Source: Streptomyces sp. NBC_01689
Lineage (GTDB): Bacteria; Actinomycetota; Actinomycetes; Streptomycetales; Streptomycetaceae
Reading direction: 5' to 3'
NCBI RefSeq assembly: GCF_036250675.1
Contig: NZ_CP109592.1
Location: 9,845,706-9,909,705, forward strand
Length of the DNA: 64,000 nucleotides
Shown here: one piece after another, positions 8,757 to 17,232 of the stretch
Layout of the letters: each line of letters opens with the position of its first letter
Numbering within the stretch: the first letter of the stretch is position 1
Made by a program: the position numbers and the translations under genes
The notes under the pieces: model-generated
What the model saw: only the letters and a program-made list of their open reading frames with translations
Database searches by the model: none
Told to the model about the DNA's origin: nothing

Positions 8757-9017
8757 TTACTCGGGGGCGGTGACGCCGGCGTAGCGGCGGACGACCTTCT
8801 CGACGGCCGCGACCGACCGGAAGTCGTCCGGGGAGATCTCCAGGTCGGCGAACGGGATGTCGAAGCGGTCACCCAGCCACTCGATGAGCCGCAGCAGGTC
8901 CAGGCTGCTGATGACGCCGTTCTCCAGCAGGTCGTAGGACGGGTCCAGTTCCGAGACGGGGGTGCCGGGCAGGTACTCCGCCACGATGTGCGCGGTGATG
9001 TCGCGTTGGATGGTCAT
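8757..9017 (-). CDS. Free-standing acyl/peptidyl carrier protein
   Basis: This 86-aa acidic protein is the size of a carrier protein and contains the phosphopantetheine site in LLENGVISSLDLLRLIEW; Ser38 is the probable attachment residue (ISSL replacing the usual DSL). Its ATG overlaps the stop codon of the upstream AMP-ligase (ATGA), which implies translational coupling and a dedicated loading partner. It ends about 45 bp before the EctC-like gene. Intermediates of the pathway are probably carried as thioesters on this protein while the dehydrogenase and the cupin act. Confidence 0.9.
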   Translation of the reverse strand: MTIQRDITAHIVAEYLPGTPVSELDPSYDLLENGVISSLDLLRLIEWLGDRFDIPFADLEISPDDFRSVAAVEKVVRRYAGVTAPE

Positions 9018-10462
9018 TGGATCTTCTCCATGAGCAGGCGACGGCTCACCTTGCCGGTGGGCCCGATCGGCAGTGGGTCGGTCATCAGGTGGAAGGCGGC
9101 GGGAATGGCCGCCCGGTTGACCTTGGCGGCGCAGTAGCTGCGCAGCTGCAGTCCGGTCACCGCGTCGTCGCTGCGCCGGACGAACGCGTGCAGTGCACGT
9201 CCCGAGTCGGGGTGCGGCACGGCCACCACGGCCGCCTCGGCGACCCCTCCGTGGCCCTGCAGGACCCGTTCGACCTCCTCCAGGTTGATGCGCACACCGC
9301 GCACCTTGACCTGCGAGTCGGTGCGGCCCACCAGGGCCAGTTCACCGCCGGCGGAACGGGTGACCACATCACCGGTGCGGTACCAGACACGGTCGCCGCG
9401 CACCACGAACCGGTCCTTCGCCCCGGCCTCGCCGAGGTACCCGGAGGTCTGGAACGGCGTCGAGACCAGCAGTTCGCCGCTGCCGGCACCGCGCAGCACC
9501 TCGCCGTCGGCCACCACGTCCACCAGCACGCCCGGCAACGGACTGCCCAGGGGCAGCACCTCCCGGTCGGCGGCCTCGGCCGCGGAGAACGTGTGGATCA
9601 TGCTGTCGTTCGTCTCGGTGCAGCCGTACACGTTGTGCAGCCGCGCCGCCGGGAAGAGCCGCGACAGCCCGGCCCGCACGGACCGCGGCACGTGATCACC
9701 CGTCAGCAGCAGCTCACGCACGCCCGGGAACGTGGACCCGGTGCCCGCCTCGGTCAGCAGCCGGAAGAACATCGGCACCGCCTGCACGACGTGCGGCCGG
9801 GTGCTCTCCAGCAGCCCGAGCAGGTACTTCGTGTCGACGCTGCGGTCGTGGTCCACCGGTACGACACAGCCGCCGTGCCGCAGCGTGCCCCAGATGTCCA
9901 GGAGGGTCAGGTCGAAGTTGAGCGGGGCGAAGTTCAGCACCCGCGTACCGGTGCCGAGCGCGAACGCGCTGCCCGCCCAGGAGGTGAAGGCGTCGACGCC
10001 GGCCGCGCCCAGCGGAACGAGCTTGGGGATGCCGGTGGAACCGGACGTCGTCAGCAGCAGGCTGGTGTCCTCGGGCAGCACCGGCCCGCCCGGCGCGGCC
10101 GTCACCGGACGGTGCGTCAGACGCTCCTCGGCGACGCCCAGGACGGCCTGACAGCCGCTGCGTCCGACCAGCTCGGCCAGGAGCTCCCGGCCGAGTTCCG
10201 TGGAGGCCAGCAGCAGCGGCCGTCCGGCCCTCATGCAGGCCAGGACCGTGGCGATCGCCACGGCCGACTTCGACGCCTGGAGCGCGAGCGGGCGGCGGGT
10301 GTCGGGATACCGGCCGGCCAGCTCCGCACCGATCCGCTCCGCCGCCGCGACCAGTTCGGCATACGTGACGACCTCGTCCCGCGCGCCGCCGAACAGCAGC
10401 GCCGGATCGTCCGGGCTTTGCTTCGCACGCACTGCGACGTCCGCCGCCACCGATCTGGACAT
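9014..10462 (-). CDS. AMP-forming ligase/adenylation enzyme, carrier-protein loading
   Basis: This 482-aa protein is a stand-alone member of the adenylate-forming superfamily. It activates a carboxylic or amino acid as the acyl-AMP and passes it to a thiol. Core motifs are TTSGSTGIPK (A3), NFDLTLLDIWGTL (A4 region), NVYGCTE (A5), YRTGD (A7), RTDSQVKVRGVRI (A8) and GPTGKVSRR (A10, catalytic Lys). ATG 10462 follows GGGGAG. The stop overlaps the carrier gene start. It is the first gene of the eight-gene leftward operon, and its promoter must lie in the 355-bp region upstream. The pattern of residues resembles amino-acid adenylation domains more than fatty acyl ligases, but the substrate cannot be read with confidence. 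Confidence 0.9.
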   Translation of the reverse strand: MSRSVAADVAVRAKQSPDDPALLFGGARDEVVTYAELVAAAERIGAELAGRYPDTRRPLALQASKSAVAIATVLACMRAGRPLLLASTELGRELLAELVGRSGCQAVLGVAEERLTHRPVTAAPGGPVLPEDTSLLLTTSGSTGIPKLVPLGAAGVDAFTSWAGSAFALGTGTRVLNFAPLNFDLTLLDIWGTLRHGGCVVPVDHDRSVDTKYLLGLLESTRPHVVQAVPMFFRLLTEAGTGSTFPGVRELLLTGDHVPRSVRAGLSRLFPAARLHNVYGCTETNDSMIHTFSAAEAADREVLPLGSPLPGVLVDVVADGEVLRGAGSGELLVSTPFQTSGYLGEAGAKDRFVVRGDRVWYRTGDVVTRSAGGELALVGRTDSQVKVRGVRINLEEVERVLQGHGGVAEAAVVAVPHPDSGRALHAFVRRSDDAVTGLQLRSYCAAKVNRAAIPAAFHLMTDPLPIGPTGKVSRRLLMEKIQ

Positions 10463-10817
10463 GACTCCCCATTGATCGAAGATCGGGGGACCCGAGCAAT
10501 CGAGTCCTCCGACCGGATATACCGTCACGAACATTCTGAGGGGGCCGCCCCGTAATTCTCTTCGGACTAGCGGACGGGTTTTGTACCCGTTCTTTGGACC
10601 TGTATCAGGACCGGACGGAAGACACTCCACAAATAAACGTGACAGACGTCTCTCCTGCCTTGATGAACTCCCCCCCCGGGGAACAGAAAAGCTCGTCCAG
10701 GCGGCCCGGACCGTGAATTCAAAACCGGCCCCGACCGCCTTCGACGAGCATTCTCCGCAACAGTGGATACCTGATTCTCCAGGAAATACCCCATTCGGTT
10801 CCGCGACCGCGCGGAAC
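10463..10817. promoter_or_regulatory. Operon promoter region with inverted repeat
   Basis: This spacer lies between the first gene of the biosynthetic operon and the end of the LuxR gene, and is less GC-rich than its surroundings. It contains the inverted repeat ACGGGT-TTTGT-ACCCGT at 10574-10590 and a GATC-palindromic stretch near 10474. Both are candidate regulator sites for the operon, perhaps for the adjacent LuxR protein. No gene is visible in it. Confidence 0.45.
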
Positions 10818-11528
10818 CTAGAAACCCCCGCCCCGCGGGCCGGCCAGAACACCCCGGTCCCACGCACGGACGATGGCCTGCGCACGACTGCGCACACCGA
10901 GCTTGCGCAGCAGGTTCGACACGTGGAACTTCACGGTCTTCTCGCTCAGCACCAGCTCCTGGGCGACCTCGCTGTTGGACATGCCCGCCGCGATCAGATC
11001 GAAGATCTCCCGCTCCCGGGACGTCAGCGTCGCCACCTGAGGCACCTGCTCCACCGCCACCTGCGCCGGCCCACGCCGCACCAGGAGGTCCACCAGCCGG
11101 CGGGTCAGCGGCGGCGGCAGCACGGCGTACCCGTCCGAGACCGCGCGGATCGCGGTGGCGATCTCACTGAGCGCCGCGTCGTGCAGCACGAACCCGTCCG
11201 CGCCGGCCCGCAGATGCTCCAGCGCCGTCTCGTCCACACACCGGTCGACGAGCACCACCGCCGCCGGGCCGCCGCCCCGGGCGACGACCGCGCGCAGGAT
11301 GTCACCCGTCTCCCAGCCCGGATCGGAGTCGTCGATCAGCACGACCCGCGGCTCCTGCTCGTCCAGCAGACGCAGCAACTGCGGCCGGGAATCGGCCACC
11401 CCGACCGCTTCTAGTTCCGCCTCCGCCGCCATCAGGGCGCGCAACGCCGTGACGAGCAGCGGCCGACGGGCCAGAACGGCGATCCGGATCGGCCGGGTAC
11501 GGGGACCGGTGGCGGCCATCTGCGACAT
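10818..11528 (-). CDS. LuxR/NarL-family regulator with degenerate receiver domain
   Basis: This 236-aa protein has a response-regulator-like N-terminal domain and a C-terminal LuxR helix-turn-helix (LTSREREIFDLIAAGMSNSE, then SEKTVKFHVSNLLRKLGVRS). The receiver retains VVLIDDSD, where the phospho-acceptor Asp sits, but the acidic pocket at strand 1 reads IAVLARRPLL instead of a DD pair, and the conserved Lys is replaced by His in GFVLHDA. Phosphorylation by a histidine kinase is therefore doubtful; the protein may respond to a ligand or be constitutively active. It probably regulates the adjacent operon. ATG 11528 follows GGAGG closely; ATG 11519 is the alternative. It is co-directional with the EamA gene. 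Confidence 0.88.
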   Translation of the reverse strand: MSQMAATGPRTRPIRIAVLARRPLLVTALRALMAAEAELEAVGVADSRPQLLRLLDEQEPRVVLIDDSDPGWETGDILRAVVARGGGPAAVVLVDRCVDETALEHLRAGADGFVLHDAALSEIATAIRAVSDGYAVLPPPLTRRLVDLLVRRGPAQVAVEQVPQVATLTSREREIFDLIAAGMSNSEVAQELVLSEKTVKFHVSNLLRKLGVRSRAQAIVRAWDRGVLAGPRGGGF

Positions 11529-11717
11529 CAACCTCCAAACATCCTGGATGAGGCACCGGGGCCACAGCTCCCCCGGCTCGTGAACGAGCCGCTGCCGGCA
11601 CACCCGGCCGAGCGCTCCGCGCACCGGATCCCTTCCGCCACGACCGGCGGCCCGGCCCGCCACCCGGCCGCGGGGAAACCTCACCCCGCCCGCCGGCGGC
11701 CACGGCACACCCCCGGA

Positions 11718-12698
11718 TCAGGGCACGCGCCCCGCCTCACCCGCGGACTTCGCCCGCACGGCCCCCACGGCCACCGCCGCCGGCGTGAACTCCGGCTCGG
11801 GACCGGTGACGACCGCACGCCGCCCCAGCCGCGCCAGCTGGTTCTCGCCCAGCAGGATGCTCACCACGATCACCGCCCCGCCGACCGGCACGTTCCAGCT
11901 GAACCGCTCCCCGAGGAAGACCGCGCTGACCACCAGACTGATGAACGGCACGAGGTAGTTGACCGCCGAGGCACCGGTCGCCCCGATGTCCGCGATCAGC
12001 CGGTTGTACAGCACATAGGCCAGCCCCGTGCCGAACACCCCGAGCAGCACGATGCTCAGGGAGACCGACCAGGTGAACGACGGGGTGCGCCAGCCCAGGA
12101 ACGGCAGCAGCGCCGCCTGGATGACGAGCGCCACCAGCACCTGCGCACTGGCCGAGGACATCGGCGGGATACCGCGATCGGACAGGAACTTGCGCACGAA
12201 CACCGCATGCCCCGCATAGATCACGGCGACCGCCAGGCACGCCGCCTCACCGCCCGCGGTGCCCGTCGCCCCGTTCCAGGGACCGATCGCCAGCACGATG
12301 CCCGCGAAACCGAGCACCAGACCCGCACCGCGGCGCGCCGTCGCCCGCTCACTGCGCAGCTGCACCGTGGCCAGCCCCAGCGTCAGCAGCGGAGTCGCAC
12401 CCGTCAGCACACCGGCCATCGCGGCACTGGTGTGCTGCTCACCCCAGGCGAGAAGAAGGAACGGAGCGACCATGCCCAGCACGGTCGTGACGGTGATGTG
12501 CACCCACACGAAGCCGAAGCGCGGCAGCCCCGCACCCGTCACCGCACCGATGCCGAGCAGGACCACCGCCCCCAGGACCAGCCGGGCCAGCACCAGCTGA
12601 CCTGGGTTCAGACCCTCACCGGAGACCTTGATCAGGGGATAACTGGAGCCCCAGATGATCCCCAGGACCACGAACTGCACGGCGCTGACACGTTTCAC
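11718..12698 (-). CDS. EamA/DMT-family transporter (putative exporter)
   Basis: This 326-aa membrane protein belongs to the drug/metabolite transporter superfamily with two EamA repeats and about ten transmembrane helices, starting with the typical FVVLGIIWGSSYPLIKVS and with a second repeat around GVFGTGLAYVLYNRL and LVPFISLVVSAVFLGERFSW. Members export amino acids, nucleosides or small metabolites. GTG 12698 follows AAGGGACGGGA. It lies 54 bp downstream of the TrpB2-like gene in the same direction, so the two are probably co-transcribed, and it may export the amino acid that enzyme makes or the cluster product. Confidence 0.9.
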   Translation of the reverse strand: MKRVSAVQFVVLGIIWGSSYPLIKVSGEGLNPGQLVLARLVLGAVVLLGIGAVTGAGLPRFGFVWVHITVTTVLGMVAPFLLLAWGEQHTSAAMAGVLTGATPLLTLGLATVQLRSERATARRGAGLVLGFAGIVLAIGPWNGATGTAGGEAACLAVAVIYAGHAVFVRKFLSDRGIPPMSSASAQVLVALVIQAALLPFLGWRTPSFTWSVSLSIVLLGVFGTGLAYVLYNRLIADIGATGASAVNYLVPFISLVVSAVFLGERFSWNVPVGGAVIVVSILLGENQLARLGRRAVVTGPEPEFTPAAVAVGAVRAKSAGEAGRVP

Positions 12699-12752
12699 GG
12701 GATCGTCCCGTCCCTTCTCCTGTACTCCTGCTTGCGGGCCGGCCCGACGGCG

Positions 12753-14117
12753 TCAGGCGTTCACCAGCTTGGGAATGCTCTCCAGCCCGTGCTCCAGGGC
12801 GCCGGGGTCGATGCTGTCGTCGGCGAGGCTGCCGGACAGATAACGGTCATAGGCGCTCAGATCGAAGTTCCCGTGCCCGGACAGACCGAACAGGATCGTC
12901 TTGCCCACACCCTCCTCACGGCACCGGATCGCCTCGTTGACCGCGCCGCGGATCGCGTGCGTCGACTCCGGCGCGGGCACGATGCCCTCCGTCCGCGCGA
13001 ACAGCACACCGGCCTCGAAGCAGTCACGCTGGCGCAGCGCCACCGCCTCCATCAGACCCTCCTCCACCACCCGGCTGACCAGCGGAGCGATGTTGTGCGC
13101 CCGCAGCCCGCCCGCGTGCACCGACGGCGGCACGAACTGGTGGCCCAGCGTGTGCGTACGGGTCAGCGACGTCAGCCCCGCGGTGTCGGAGTAGTCGTAG
13201 GCGATGCGCCCCTGCGTGAGCGAGGGGCACGCGGCCGGCTCCGCCGCGATGAACCGGATCTTCGGCCCGCCGTGCAGCTGCGCCCGCAGGAACGGGAACG
13301 ACAGCCCCGCCAGATTGGAACCGCCGCCCGCGCAGCCCACCACGATGTCCGGGTAGTCCCCGGCCTTCTCCATCTGCAGGAGCGCCTCCTGCCCGATCAC
13401 CGTCTGGTGCGCACACACATGGTTGAGCGCGCTGCCGCGGGTGTAGCCCCAGCGCGGGTCGGAGAAAGCGACCTGCAGCGCCTCGGACTTGGCGATGCCC
13501 AGGCTGCCCGGGTGGTCCGGGTTCTCCTTCAGCACCGCACGCCCGGCCTCGGTCTCCATGCTCGGGCTCGGCGTGCAGCTCGCCCCGAACGTCTCCATCA
13601 GCGCCCGCCGGTACGGCTTCTGCTGGAAGCTCACGTTCACCATGAACACCTTGGCGTCCATGCCGAACAGGGACGCCGCGAACGCGACCGCGCTGCCCCA
13701 CTGGCCCGCACCGGTCTCGGCGATCAGACCGGTACGGCCCGCCCGCTTGTTGTAATAGGCCTGCGGGATCGCGGAGTTCGGCTTGAAGCTGCCGGTCGGC
13801 GCGACACCCTCGTACTTGAAGTAGATCCGCGCCGGCGTGTCCAGGACCTTCTCCAGACCACGGGCACGCAGCAGCGGCGCCGGCCGCCACCGGGCGTAGA
13901 ACTGCCGCACCTCTCCAGGAATCTCGAACTCGGCTTCCCTGCTGAGCTCCTGGTCGACCAGCGCCTCCGGCATCGTGCGGGTCATCTCTTCACGAGTGAC
14001 CGGCTTACCGGTCGCCGGGCTCAACACCGGCGCCACATAGTCGAGGTCGGCGGCGATGTTGTACCAGGTCTCGGGAATCTCCCGGGCGCTGAGCTCGAAC
14101 CGTACCGGCTCTATCAT
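12753..14117 (-). CDS. TrpB2-type PLP enzyme (tryptophan synthase beta-like)
   Basis: This 454-aa protein is a fold-type II PLP enzyme of the TrpB2 branch, recognised by RWRPAPLLRARGLEK, AETGAGQWGSAVAFAASLFG, QKPYRRALMETFGA, PSPSMETEAGR, a NHVCAHQTVIGQE block and the phosphate-binding GCAGGGSNLAG. The PLP-lysine motif, GSHKxN in known TrpB enzymes, reads GSFKPN (residues 109-114; Lys112), so the His before the Lys is Phe. This may mark changed chemistry. No trpA or other tryptophan gene is nearby; instead an exporter follows. It could form a non-standard amino acid by beta-replacement or act in a detoxification role. ATG 14117 is preceded by GAGAGG. Confidence 0.88.
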   Translation of the reverse strand: MIEPVRFELSAREIPETWYNIAADLDYVAPVLSPATGKPVTREEMTRTMPEALVDQELSREAEFEIPGEVRQFYARWRPAPLLRARGLEKVLDTPARIYFKYEGVAPTGSFKPNSAIPQAYYNKRAGRTGLIAETGAGQWGSAVAFAASLFGMDAKVFMVNVSFQQKPYRRALMETFGASCTPSPSMETEAGRAVLKENPDHPGSLGIAKSEALQVAFSDPRWGYTRGSALNHVCAHQTVIGQEALLQMEKAGDYPDIVVGCAGGGSNLAGLSFPFLRAQLHGGPKIRFIAAEPAACPSLTQGRIAYDYSDTAGLTSLTRTHTLGHQFVPPSVHAGGLRAHNIAPLVSRVVEEGLMEAVALRQRDCFEAGVLFARTEGIVPAPESTHAIRGAVNEAIRCREEGVGKTILFGLSGHGNFDLSAYDRYLSGSLADDSIDPGALEHGLESIPKLVNA

Positions 14118-14638
14118 GGCTGCCTCTCTGCGCGTTGAATCGTCACTCCGGCCACGCGACCGCCCGGCTCTCGTGTCACCACGCCTGCAGGCCGCCTCCG
14201 GACAATGAATTCTCGCCGCCCCGGCCACCGACCGGATACCTCGGCAGACAGGTCGTAGGGAAAACAATGGAACGTCCCCGGAGAACGGGACGAAGCCCGA
14301 CAGCCCTTTTCCTCCCGGCCGGCCATGTGGTACAAGCACGTCCCCGTGCCCCGCCCCGGCCACCCGCATTCCCCGGCATTCACCCCGGCATTCCCCGGAC
14401 GAAGACGCGAACCGCCCCACCCACCCCCGTATTTACCGCCGCCCCTCCCGCCCGGGAAGCACGCGCGACGGACTCTGGGAATTCCACCAGTTCCCCCGCG
14501 GCCGATCCATGGCACCTGCACACGCGTGCGAACCTGAGCCCCCGGGGCCCGGCCGCCACGGCACCCCACGCCGCACGGCCCGCCCGCCGCGCCCCCGTGG
14601 CCGGTTCATCGGATCACCAGGATCAGGGGATGGCACAC
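14118..14638. promoter_or_regulatory. Divergent 0.5-kb region between trpB2-like and GNAT genes
   Basis: The region holds the promoters of two divergent transcripts. It is somewhat less GC-rich near 14200-14280. I see no gene, strong palindrome or RNA element in it. Confidence 0.35.
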
Positions 14639-15127
14639 ATGATTCGTCCAGTCACCGCCGAGGACCTCACACTGCTCCACACGATGGTGCACGGGATGGC
14701 CGAGAACGAGGAGGCCACCGGGCAGATCAGCACCGACGAGGACGAACTGCGCCGCGCCCTGTTCGGCCCGCAGCCGGTGGCCTGGGCCCACTTCGCCGTC
14801 GACGACAAGACCGACGAGATCGTCGGCTACACCCTGTGGGCCCTCGTCTACAGCACCTGGCGCGGCACGGCCATCCACATCGACGACATCTACGTCCGCG
14901 AGGACGCCGTCGGCCGCGGCTTCGACACCGCCCTGCTGAGCACCCTCGCCGGCCTGTGCGCCGAGCGCGGCTACCGCCACATGCAGTGGTGGGGGAGGGT
15001 CACCAACGAACCGACCGCCGCGTTCTACCGCTCCCTCGGCGCGGAGATCCCCTCCGTCCAGGGCAAGGAACTCACCGTCTTCCGCCTCTCCGGCGAACCC
15101 CTGGCCGACCTCGCCCGCCAGGCCTGA
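14639..15127 (+). CDS. GNAT N-acetyltransferase, SSAT-like
   Basis: This 162-aa protein has the GNAT fold. HIDDIYVREDAVGRGFDTALLSTLAGLC gives the acetyl-CoA-binding loop region (VGRGFD in place of the usual Q/RxxGxG/A), and GYRHMQWWGRVTNEPTAAFYRSLGAE is the typical C-terminal core. The IDDIYV segment and size resemble diamine/spermidine acetyltransferases. It would acetylate an amine, for product self-protection or intermediate masking. Two in-frame ATGs (14630, 14639) are near an AGGATCAGGGGA ribosome site; spacing favours 14639. It stands alone on the plus strand, next to the TrpB2-like gene. Confidence 0.85.
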   Translation: MIRPVTAEDLTLLHTMVHGMAENEEATGQISTDEDELRRALFGPQPVAWAHFAVDDKTDEIVGYTLWALVYSTWRGTAIHIDDIYVREDAVGRGFDTALLSTLAGLCAERGYRHMQWWGRVTNEPTAAFYRSLGAEIPSVQGKELTVFRLSGEPLADLARQA

Positions 15128-15251
15128 GCCCCCGCCGCCCGGGCCCCCGCCGTGCCGCGCACCGTCCGAACGGGAAGCGATCCGTAAGTGAATTATTAGA
15201 TCTGCCCGTCTCGGCTGTCGCCCGGCACCCTCCACCCGCGAGGCTGACGGC

Positions 15252-15356
15252 ATGAACACACCACTGAACCTCAGCGGTGTCGCCGAAGGGCACACCGGCC
15301 GGCCGGGACCGCGCGCCGCAGACACCGCCGGCCCCTCCCGGGCACCGGGTCTCTGA
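15252..15356 (+). CDS. Possible 34-aa peptide ORF
   Basis: An ATG at 15252 preceded by GCGAGGCTGAC opens a 34-codon frame ending at TGA 15354-15356. It lies 50 bp downstream of the AT-rich patch at 15187-15201. The peptide is unremarkable (Gly/Pro/Arg-rich, no Cys). It could be a leader peptide for the downstream transcript or chance. Confidence 0.2.
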   Translation: MNTPLNLSGVAEGHTGRPGPRAADTAGPSRAPGL

Positions 15357-15649
15357 CCCGCCGTCAGCGGCCCCGGCCACCGGCATGCCCTCCCACACAC
15401 GCACCGCCACCCGCCCCGCGGCACCGGGCGGCCACCGGATTCCCGGACGCGCGGCCACCGGGAACCGGACAGCCGGCGCGCGCCCGCACCCCCACCGCAC
15501 CGCCGGCGCCCCAACCGGCACCGCACGCGAGGCGGTTGCTTCCGCGCCCTGGCGGGTGGATGTTCCCACGTCCCGACGGCGACCGGTTCCCGCACCGCGA
15601 CCGGCGGACGCCCGTGACGGCGGACGCCCCCGGCCGGCGGACCCGGACC

Positions 15650-15765
15650 GGGCCGCGGTTCCGGGCCGGACCACAGACCCGGCCCGGACGGTGGTCCCAG
15701 GCCGGACGGTGGCCCCAGGCCGGGTGACGGCCCCAGGCCGGACGATGGCCACGGCCCGGACAACG
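15650..15765. repeat. Degenerate short tandem repeats
   Basis: Units resembling CCCCAGGCCGGACGGTGG are repeated with substitutions and small length changes. They have no coding support on either strand and no visible spacer structure. Confidence 0.45.
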
Positions 15766-16220
15766 ACCGCTCCCGGCGTACGCGCGCCCCGCCCCCGCGA
15801 GCGGCACCCGCGGGGCCCGGCCCCTCCCCGCCGGACCCCGCGAGTCCTCCCCGAAGCCGCCGCAGCGCACGACCCGGCCACCACACACGGCGCACCCGCC
15901 ACCCACTCTGCCGCCCCGGCGAGTACGCCCACACCGCGGCCGGGGGAGACCACCCGCCGCGCCCCGCACCGTGCCACCGCGCCTGGTCACCATCGCCCGG
16001 GGACACGTCTGTCCGCGGTCGGTCCCCTCCCCGAGCCGCCACGGCCGCACCGGCACCCGGCGCACACCGCTCCGGGCACCCCACCCGGCGGGCCACGGAC
16101 ACGCGCCCACCCTCATCCGTACACACCGGGACGGACGTACGCGGCCCGCAGCGCCCCCGAGACCAACCCCACCGCACCTCCGACACACCACCCCTGACAC
16201 CCCCACCGAGGAGCTCTGAC

Positions 16221-16898
16221 ATGGTCCACCTGACCGACCCCGAGCCAACCACCCGCGGCCTCGGTACCACCGACGCCCCCGCGATCCGCTTCGGCATCCA
16301 TGTGACACCGGACCTCGCCAAGGGCGTCATCGCCCGGACCGGCTCGCGCATCGAGGACTTCGTCCTGGTCCCGTCCAGCGTCCGCGAGTCGTTCACGCAG
16401 CTGCGCACCCGCCGCGTCGACGTCATGCTCGTGAAGTACAGCCCCCACGAGAACGACATCGCGGTGGGCCCGCCGGTCGGCTTCGACGCCCGGGCCGTGC
16501 TCGTCGGCACCGACCACCCGCTCGCCTCGCGCGACACCGTCACGGTCGAGGAGGCCGCCGCCTATGACGCGTTCGACCGCCCACGAGGGTTCCCGGAGTC
16601 GGTGTGGGACCTCATAGTCCCCCCGTGCACCCCGGCCGGGACGCCGATCCGCCGCGTCCACACCCTCACCACACAGGAGGCGCTGACCCACACCCTGAGC
16701 ACCACCCAGGCACTCCACTTCTCCTTCCGCTCGGTCGAGGCGGGCCTGGCGCCGCGGATCAGGGCCGTCCCGGTCAGCGACATGCCCAGCGCACCGATCG
16801 CCCTGGCGTGGCTCAACGGCGCCGTCCTGCCCGCCCACGTCCGCGCGTTCATCCTCGCCGCGCAGGCAGGCGCCACCTGGCTGCCGCAGGCGACCTGA
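16221..16898 (+). CDS. LysR-type effector-binding domain protein lacking the HTH
   Basis: This 225-aa protein matches the substrate-binding (PBP2-like) half of LysR regulators: IRFGIHVTPDLAKGVIAR, a LRTRRVDVMLVKYSP strand-turn, then ARAVLVGTDHPLASRDTVTVEE, which is the classic LysR block before the hinge, and AHVRAFILAAQ near the end. The N-terminal winged HTH that normally precedes it is missing; only about 20 residues come before the domain. It may sense a pathway metabolite and act through a partner, or be a repurposed enzyme/binding protein. A GGAGCTCTGAC ribosome site precedes ATG 16221. It closes the right side of the biosynthetic region. Confidence 0.7.
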   Translation: MVHLTDPEPTTRGLGTTDAPAIRFGIHVTPDLAKGVIARTGSRIEDFVLVPSSVRESFTQLRTRRVDVMLVKYSPHENDIAVGPPVGFDARAVLVGTDHPLASRDTVTVEEAAAYDAFDRPRGFPESVWDLIVPPCTPAGTPIRRVHTLTTQEALTHTLSTTQALHFSFRSVEAGLAPRIRAVPVSDMPSAPIALAWLNGAVLPAHVRAFILAAQAGATWLPQAT

Positions 16899-17204
16899 GA
16901 GCGAGACCCCGTACGGCCGGCGGGCAGCGCGGGATGGGGTTCCGTCTCCCGGCGGCGGCCGGCGCAGGTCCGGCACCCCCACCTCGACCACCCGTTCAGC
17001 ACCTCGTCCAGCCCCTTGCCGGTCAGGACGTCGACCCGGGTGGACAGTGAGTGCGGAACCGCCCCGAGCACCGCCGGCGCGCGGCGGCCCACCCGGCCAC
17101 CGCGCACCCGCAGGACCGATCCTGGCCGGCTCCATCACCGGCGTGACGTCCGCACCGGGCAGCGAGTCGCCCTCGCGGCCTGCGCCGCCTCCCCTGTGCT
17201 TGCG
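16899..17204. other. 0.3-kb spacer without recognisable gene
   Basis: Nothing convincing is visible on either strand. A short minus-strand stretch reads like a degraded protein tail (RVDVLTGKGLDEVL) but has no start or family match I can support. Confidence 0.3.
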
Positions 17205-17226
17205 CGCGCGGGGAGTGGGCTACAGT
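17203..17226 (+). promoter_or_regulatory. Putative sigma-70-like promoter of the 17.2-kb RNA
   Basis: A -10-like TACAGT at 17221-17226 is preceded by TTGCGC about 15 bp upstream. Spacing is short but the elements lie just before a stretch rich in hairpins that ends in a terminator. Confidence 0.4.
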
Positions 17227-17232
17227 GATTCA

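Larger units (their letters stand above)
15128..16220. other. 1.1-kb non-coding stretch with AT-rich promoter-like patch and degenerate tandem repeats
   Basis: An AT-rich patch (GTGAATTATTAGATC, about 15187-15201) stands out and may be a plus-strand promoter for 16221. From about 15650 to 15765 a degenerate repeat unit like CCCCAGGCCGGACGGTGG recurs four to six times. Long frames here translate to Pro/Arg/Ala low complexity and I treat them as non-coding. Confidence 0.45.

Noticed and set aside
12753..14117. Tryptophan biosynthesis operon
   Set aside because: No trpA, trpC or trpE is nearby, the PLP motif is altered, and the partner gene is an exporter.
15277..16197. 306-codon plus-strand open frame
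   Set aside because: Its translation is Pro/Arg/Thr low complexity with no ribosome site, typical of spurious frames in GC-rich DNA.
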